DNA of 64,000 bases, taken from Pseudomonas sp. LP_7_YM. Its GTDB lineage: Bacteria > Pseudomonadota > Gammaproteobacteria > Pseudomonadales > Pseudomonadaceae. Positions within the stretch are counted from its first letter, which is position 1. The number at the start of each line of letters is the position of its first letter. The notes under the pieces were generated by a model. That model worked only from the letters and a program-made list of their open reading frames with translations. It searched no databases and was not told where the DNA came from. Positions 62,575 through 64,000 of this stretch are shown here, one piece after another. Position numbers and translations under genes: made by a program. The stretch is from positions 1-64,000 of the forward strand of contig NZ_SOCT01000013.1 of assembly GCF_004364435.1 (NCBI RefSeq). Reading direction: 5' to 3'.

Positions 62575-63261
62575 ATGAAACGTTTTGTTCTGCTCGACAC
62601 CACCCCGATCCCTGATAACAGCGGCGCGCTGTGCCTGTTCGAGTACGGCGAGGATTTCGTGATCAAGATTCAGGGCGGCGACGGCGGCCAGTTGATGAAC
62701 ACACGCATGCACGGCTCCGAGGATGCGCTGGCCGAGATCCCTTGCAAGAAAGTTGCCTCACGTCTGCAACCCCGCGTGCTCATCGGCGGATTGGGCATGG
62801 GCTTCACCCTCGCCTCGGCGCTCAAGCACCTGGGCAAGAACGGCGAAGCGGTAGTGGCTGAGCTGGTGCCGGGCGTGGTTGAGTGGAACCGCGGGCCGCT
62901 GGGCGAGAAATCCGGCAATCCGCTGCAGGATCCGCGCACTAAAGTGGTCATCCAGGACGTGGCCCAGGTGTTGAAGAGCGAGCCTCAGGGCTTCGACGCG
63001 ATCATGCTCGACGTCGACAACGGCCCCGAAGGCCTGACGCAGAGGTCCAACAGCTGGCTGTATTCCTCCGGTGGTCTGGCCGCCTGCGCAAGCGCCTTGC
63101 GCTCCAAAGGTATATTGGCGGTGTGGTCTGCCAGCGCCGACGCCGCCTTCAGTGAAAAACTGCGCAAGGCCGGCTTCAAGGCCGAAGAGGTCAAGGTCTA
63201 CGCCCACGGCAACAAAGGCACGCGGCACACGATCTGGATCGCAGAAAAACTCAAGGGCTGA
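62575..63261 (+). CDS. Spermidine-synthase-like SAM-dependent methyltransferase-fold protein
   Basis: A 228-residue cytoplasmic protein of the SpeE-like fold. ATG at 62575 starts MKRFVLLDTTPIPDNSGALCLFEYG. RVLIGGLGMGFTLASALKHLG is the nucleotide-binding glycine loop, VAELVPGVVEWNRGPLG holds the acidic residue, and FDAIMLDVDNGPEGL the catalytic-region aspartates. These proteins are often labelled spermine/spermidine synthases, but the polyamine-site residues cannot be checked here, so substrate is open. Confidence 0.85.
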   Translation: MKRFVLLDTTPIPDNSGALCLFEYGEDFVIKIQGGDGGQLMNTRMHGSEDALAEIPCKKVASRLQPRVLIGGLGMGFTLASALKHLGKNGEAVVAELVPGVVEWNRGPLGEKSGNPLQDPRTKVVIQDVAQVLKSEPQGFDAIMLDVDNGPEGLTQRSNSWLYSSGGLAACASALRSKGILAVWSASADAAFSEKLRKAGFKAEEVKVYAHGNKGTRHTIWIAEKLKG

Positions 63262-63319
63262 GCGCAGCGCAAAGCGCTAGACTTGCTCCATTGCCAATAG
63301 AACACGAAACAGGTGACAC

Positions 63320-63697
63320 ATGAGTTCGGGAACGCCGACCAACACTTCCAAGCTCGACCGCATCCTCGCCGACGCCCAGCGTGATCGCGAGATGGGTTAT
63401 CGCGACAAGGCTCTGCGCATGTATCCGCATGTCTGCGGCCGCTGTGCCCGCGAGTTTTCCGGCAAGCGCCTGAGCGAGCTGACCGTGCATCACCGCGATC
63501 ACAACCACGACAACAATCCACAGGATGGCTCCAACTGGGAGTTGCTGTGTCTTTACTGCCACGATAATGAACATTCGCGCTACACCGATCAGCAGTACTT
63601 CTCCGACAGCTCGACCAGCAGCCCGAAAACCCCCAAGGCCACCCACAATCCCTTCGCCGCACTTGCAGGCCTGATGAAAAACAGCGACGAGACTTAA
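63320..63697 (+). CDS. YajD-like HNH nuclease family protein
   Basis: A 125-residue protein. CGRCAREF and LCLYCHDNEH supply two CxxC zinc pairs. VHHRDHNHDNNPQDGSNWELL is the HNH core (H-N-H arrangement) typical of YajD. The C-terminal tail is serine/threonine-rich and poorly ordered. The family is widespread but its DNA substrate is not known. Confidence 0.9.
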   Translation: MSSGTPTNTSKLDRILADAQRDREMGYRDKALRMYPHVCGRCAREFSGKRLSELTVHHRDHNHDNNPQDGSNWELLCLYCHDNEHSRYTDQQYFSDSSTSSPKTPKATHNPFAALAGLMKNSDET

Positions 63698-63699
63698 GC

Positions 63700-63795
63700 C
63701 GCAGGCTTTGAGCTACAAGCCGCAAGCCAAGGCAGCACCTGTGAGTAGTTCTCTCGCATTGCGCTTTTAACTGGCGGCTTGACGCTCGAAACTCG
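63700..63795. repeat. Imperfect hairpin repeat related to 9977-10057
   Basis: GCTTTGAGCTACAAGCCGCAAGCC on the left pairs imperfectly with GGCGGCTTGACGCTCGAAAC on the right. The GAGCTACAAG/CTCGAAAC pattern is shared with the element after the ABC ATPase gene. It lies between the HNH gene and the methyltransferase gene. Confidence 0.5.
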
Positions 63796-63848
63796 GCGCT
63801 GCTTTTGTGCCGTATAATCCTGCGCTTTCTCTGAAGAGCACCCTCCCC

Positions 63849-64000
63849 GTGGCCAACAAACGCTATGCCTGTATCGGTTTGTACAACCCCAAATCCCCGG
63901 AAAACGTCGGTTCGGTGATGCGTGCGGCAGGCTGCTACGGCGTAGCATCGGTGTTCTATACCGGCAAGCGCTACGAGCGGGCGCGGGATTTCGTGACCGA
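63849..64000 (+). CDS. SpoU/TrmH-family RNA 2'-O-methyltransferase, start only
   Basis: From a GTG at 63849 the frame reads (M)ANKRYACIGLYNPKSPENVG, SVMRAAGCYGVASVFYTGKR and on to the window end. The NPKSPENVGSVMRAAGC block is the first SpoU motif, with the N-x-G-S/R-A-A pattern. About 50 residues are inside the window. The enzyme would methylate tRNA or rRNA ribose. Confidence 0.85.
   Translation, partial: MANKRYACIGLYNPKSPENVGSVMRAAGCYGVASVFYTGKRYERARDFVT

Overview
The window looks like a chromosomal segment of a Pseudomonas of the P. syringae species complex. The evidence is GC-rich codon use, a core-gene order that (from memory, not searched) resembles P. aeruginosa PA3247-PA3271, Pseudomonas-type REP palindromes, and an HrpL-type promoter in front of a type III chaperone/effector pair resembling ShcM/HopM1. 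No plasmid, phage-integrase, transposase, rRNA or CRISPR feature was seen.

Layout. 0-4 kb: start of an unidentified minus-strand gene, M18 aminopeptidase apeB, and a large MscS-family channel. 4.2-10.8 kb: a GntR/UTRA regulator diverging from an ABC-importer operon (binding protein, alkaline-phosphatase-superfamily hydrolase, two permeases, ATPase) followed by a HAD phosphatase. Two near-identical TGGNCTAGACCA-like palindromes sit in front of the regulator and of the binding protein, so the set is probably a self-regulated uptake and processing system for a phosphorylated or phosphonate compound. 10.8-26.3 kb: an accessory cassette of six surface/adhesin-like genes in two convergent groups. 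The plus group has a 1641-residue Ig-like/RCC1/Big_2/lectin-like mosaic, a tandem halovibrin-HvnC-like secreted protein and a shorter Ig-like paralogue. The minus group has two Ig-like paralogues and a repeat-rich type V autotransporter. The groups meet at a shared bidirectional terminator, and both outer promoters carry the same CTGTCA-N4-TGACAG palindrome with a matched downstream layout, which suggests one common regulator.

26.3-35.5 kb is core: quinone oxidoreductase, protease Prc, an HTH gene pair, a YkvA-like protein, an FKBP lipoprotein, tRNA-Val/tRNA-Asp with a clear promoter and terminator, rdgC and a BASS transporter. A perfect palindrome made of two DnaA boxes precedes the YkvA-like gene. 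35.6-38.4 kb is the effector island: hrp box, chaperone, HopM1-like effector. 38.5-64 kb is mostly housekeeping: an MFS/PlsC fusion, TDT transporter, SSS-domain hybrid sensor kinase, a frameshifted chemoreceptor, a DMT exporter, LpxO, CysK, a DUF748 protein, a decayed HTH gene, MoxR/VWA pair, 5-oxoprolinase PxpABC, a YafJ-like amidotransferase, oligopeptidase B, small regulatory or hypothetical genes, a YajD-like HNH protein and the start of a SpoU/TrmH methyltransferase.

The two parts most worth attention are the co-regulated Ig-like/autotransporter cassette and the HrpL-controlled HopM1-like locus outside any visible hrp cluster. Protein family names come from recognised motifs and memory of families; no database search was run.
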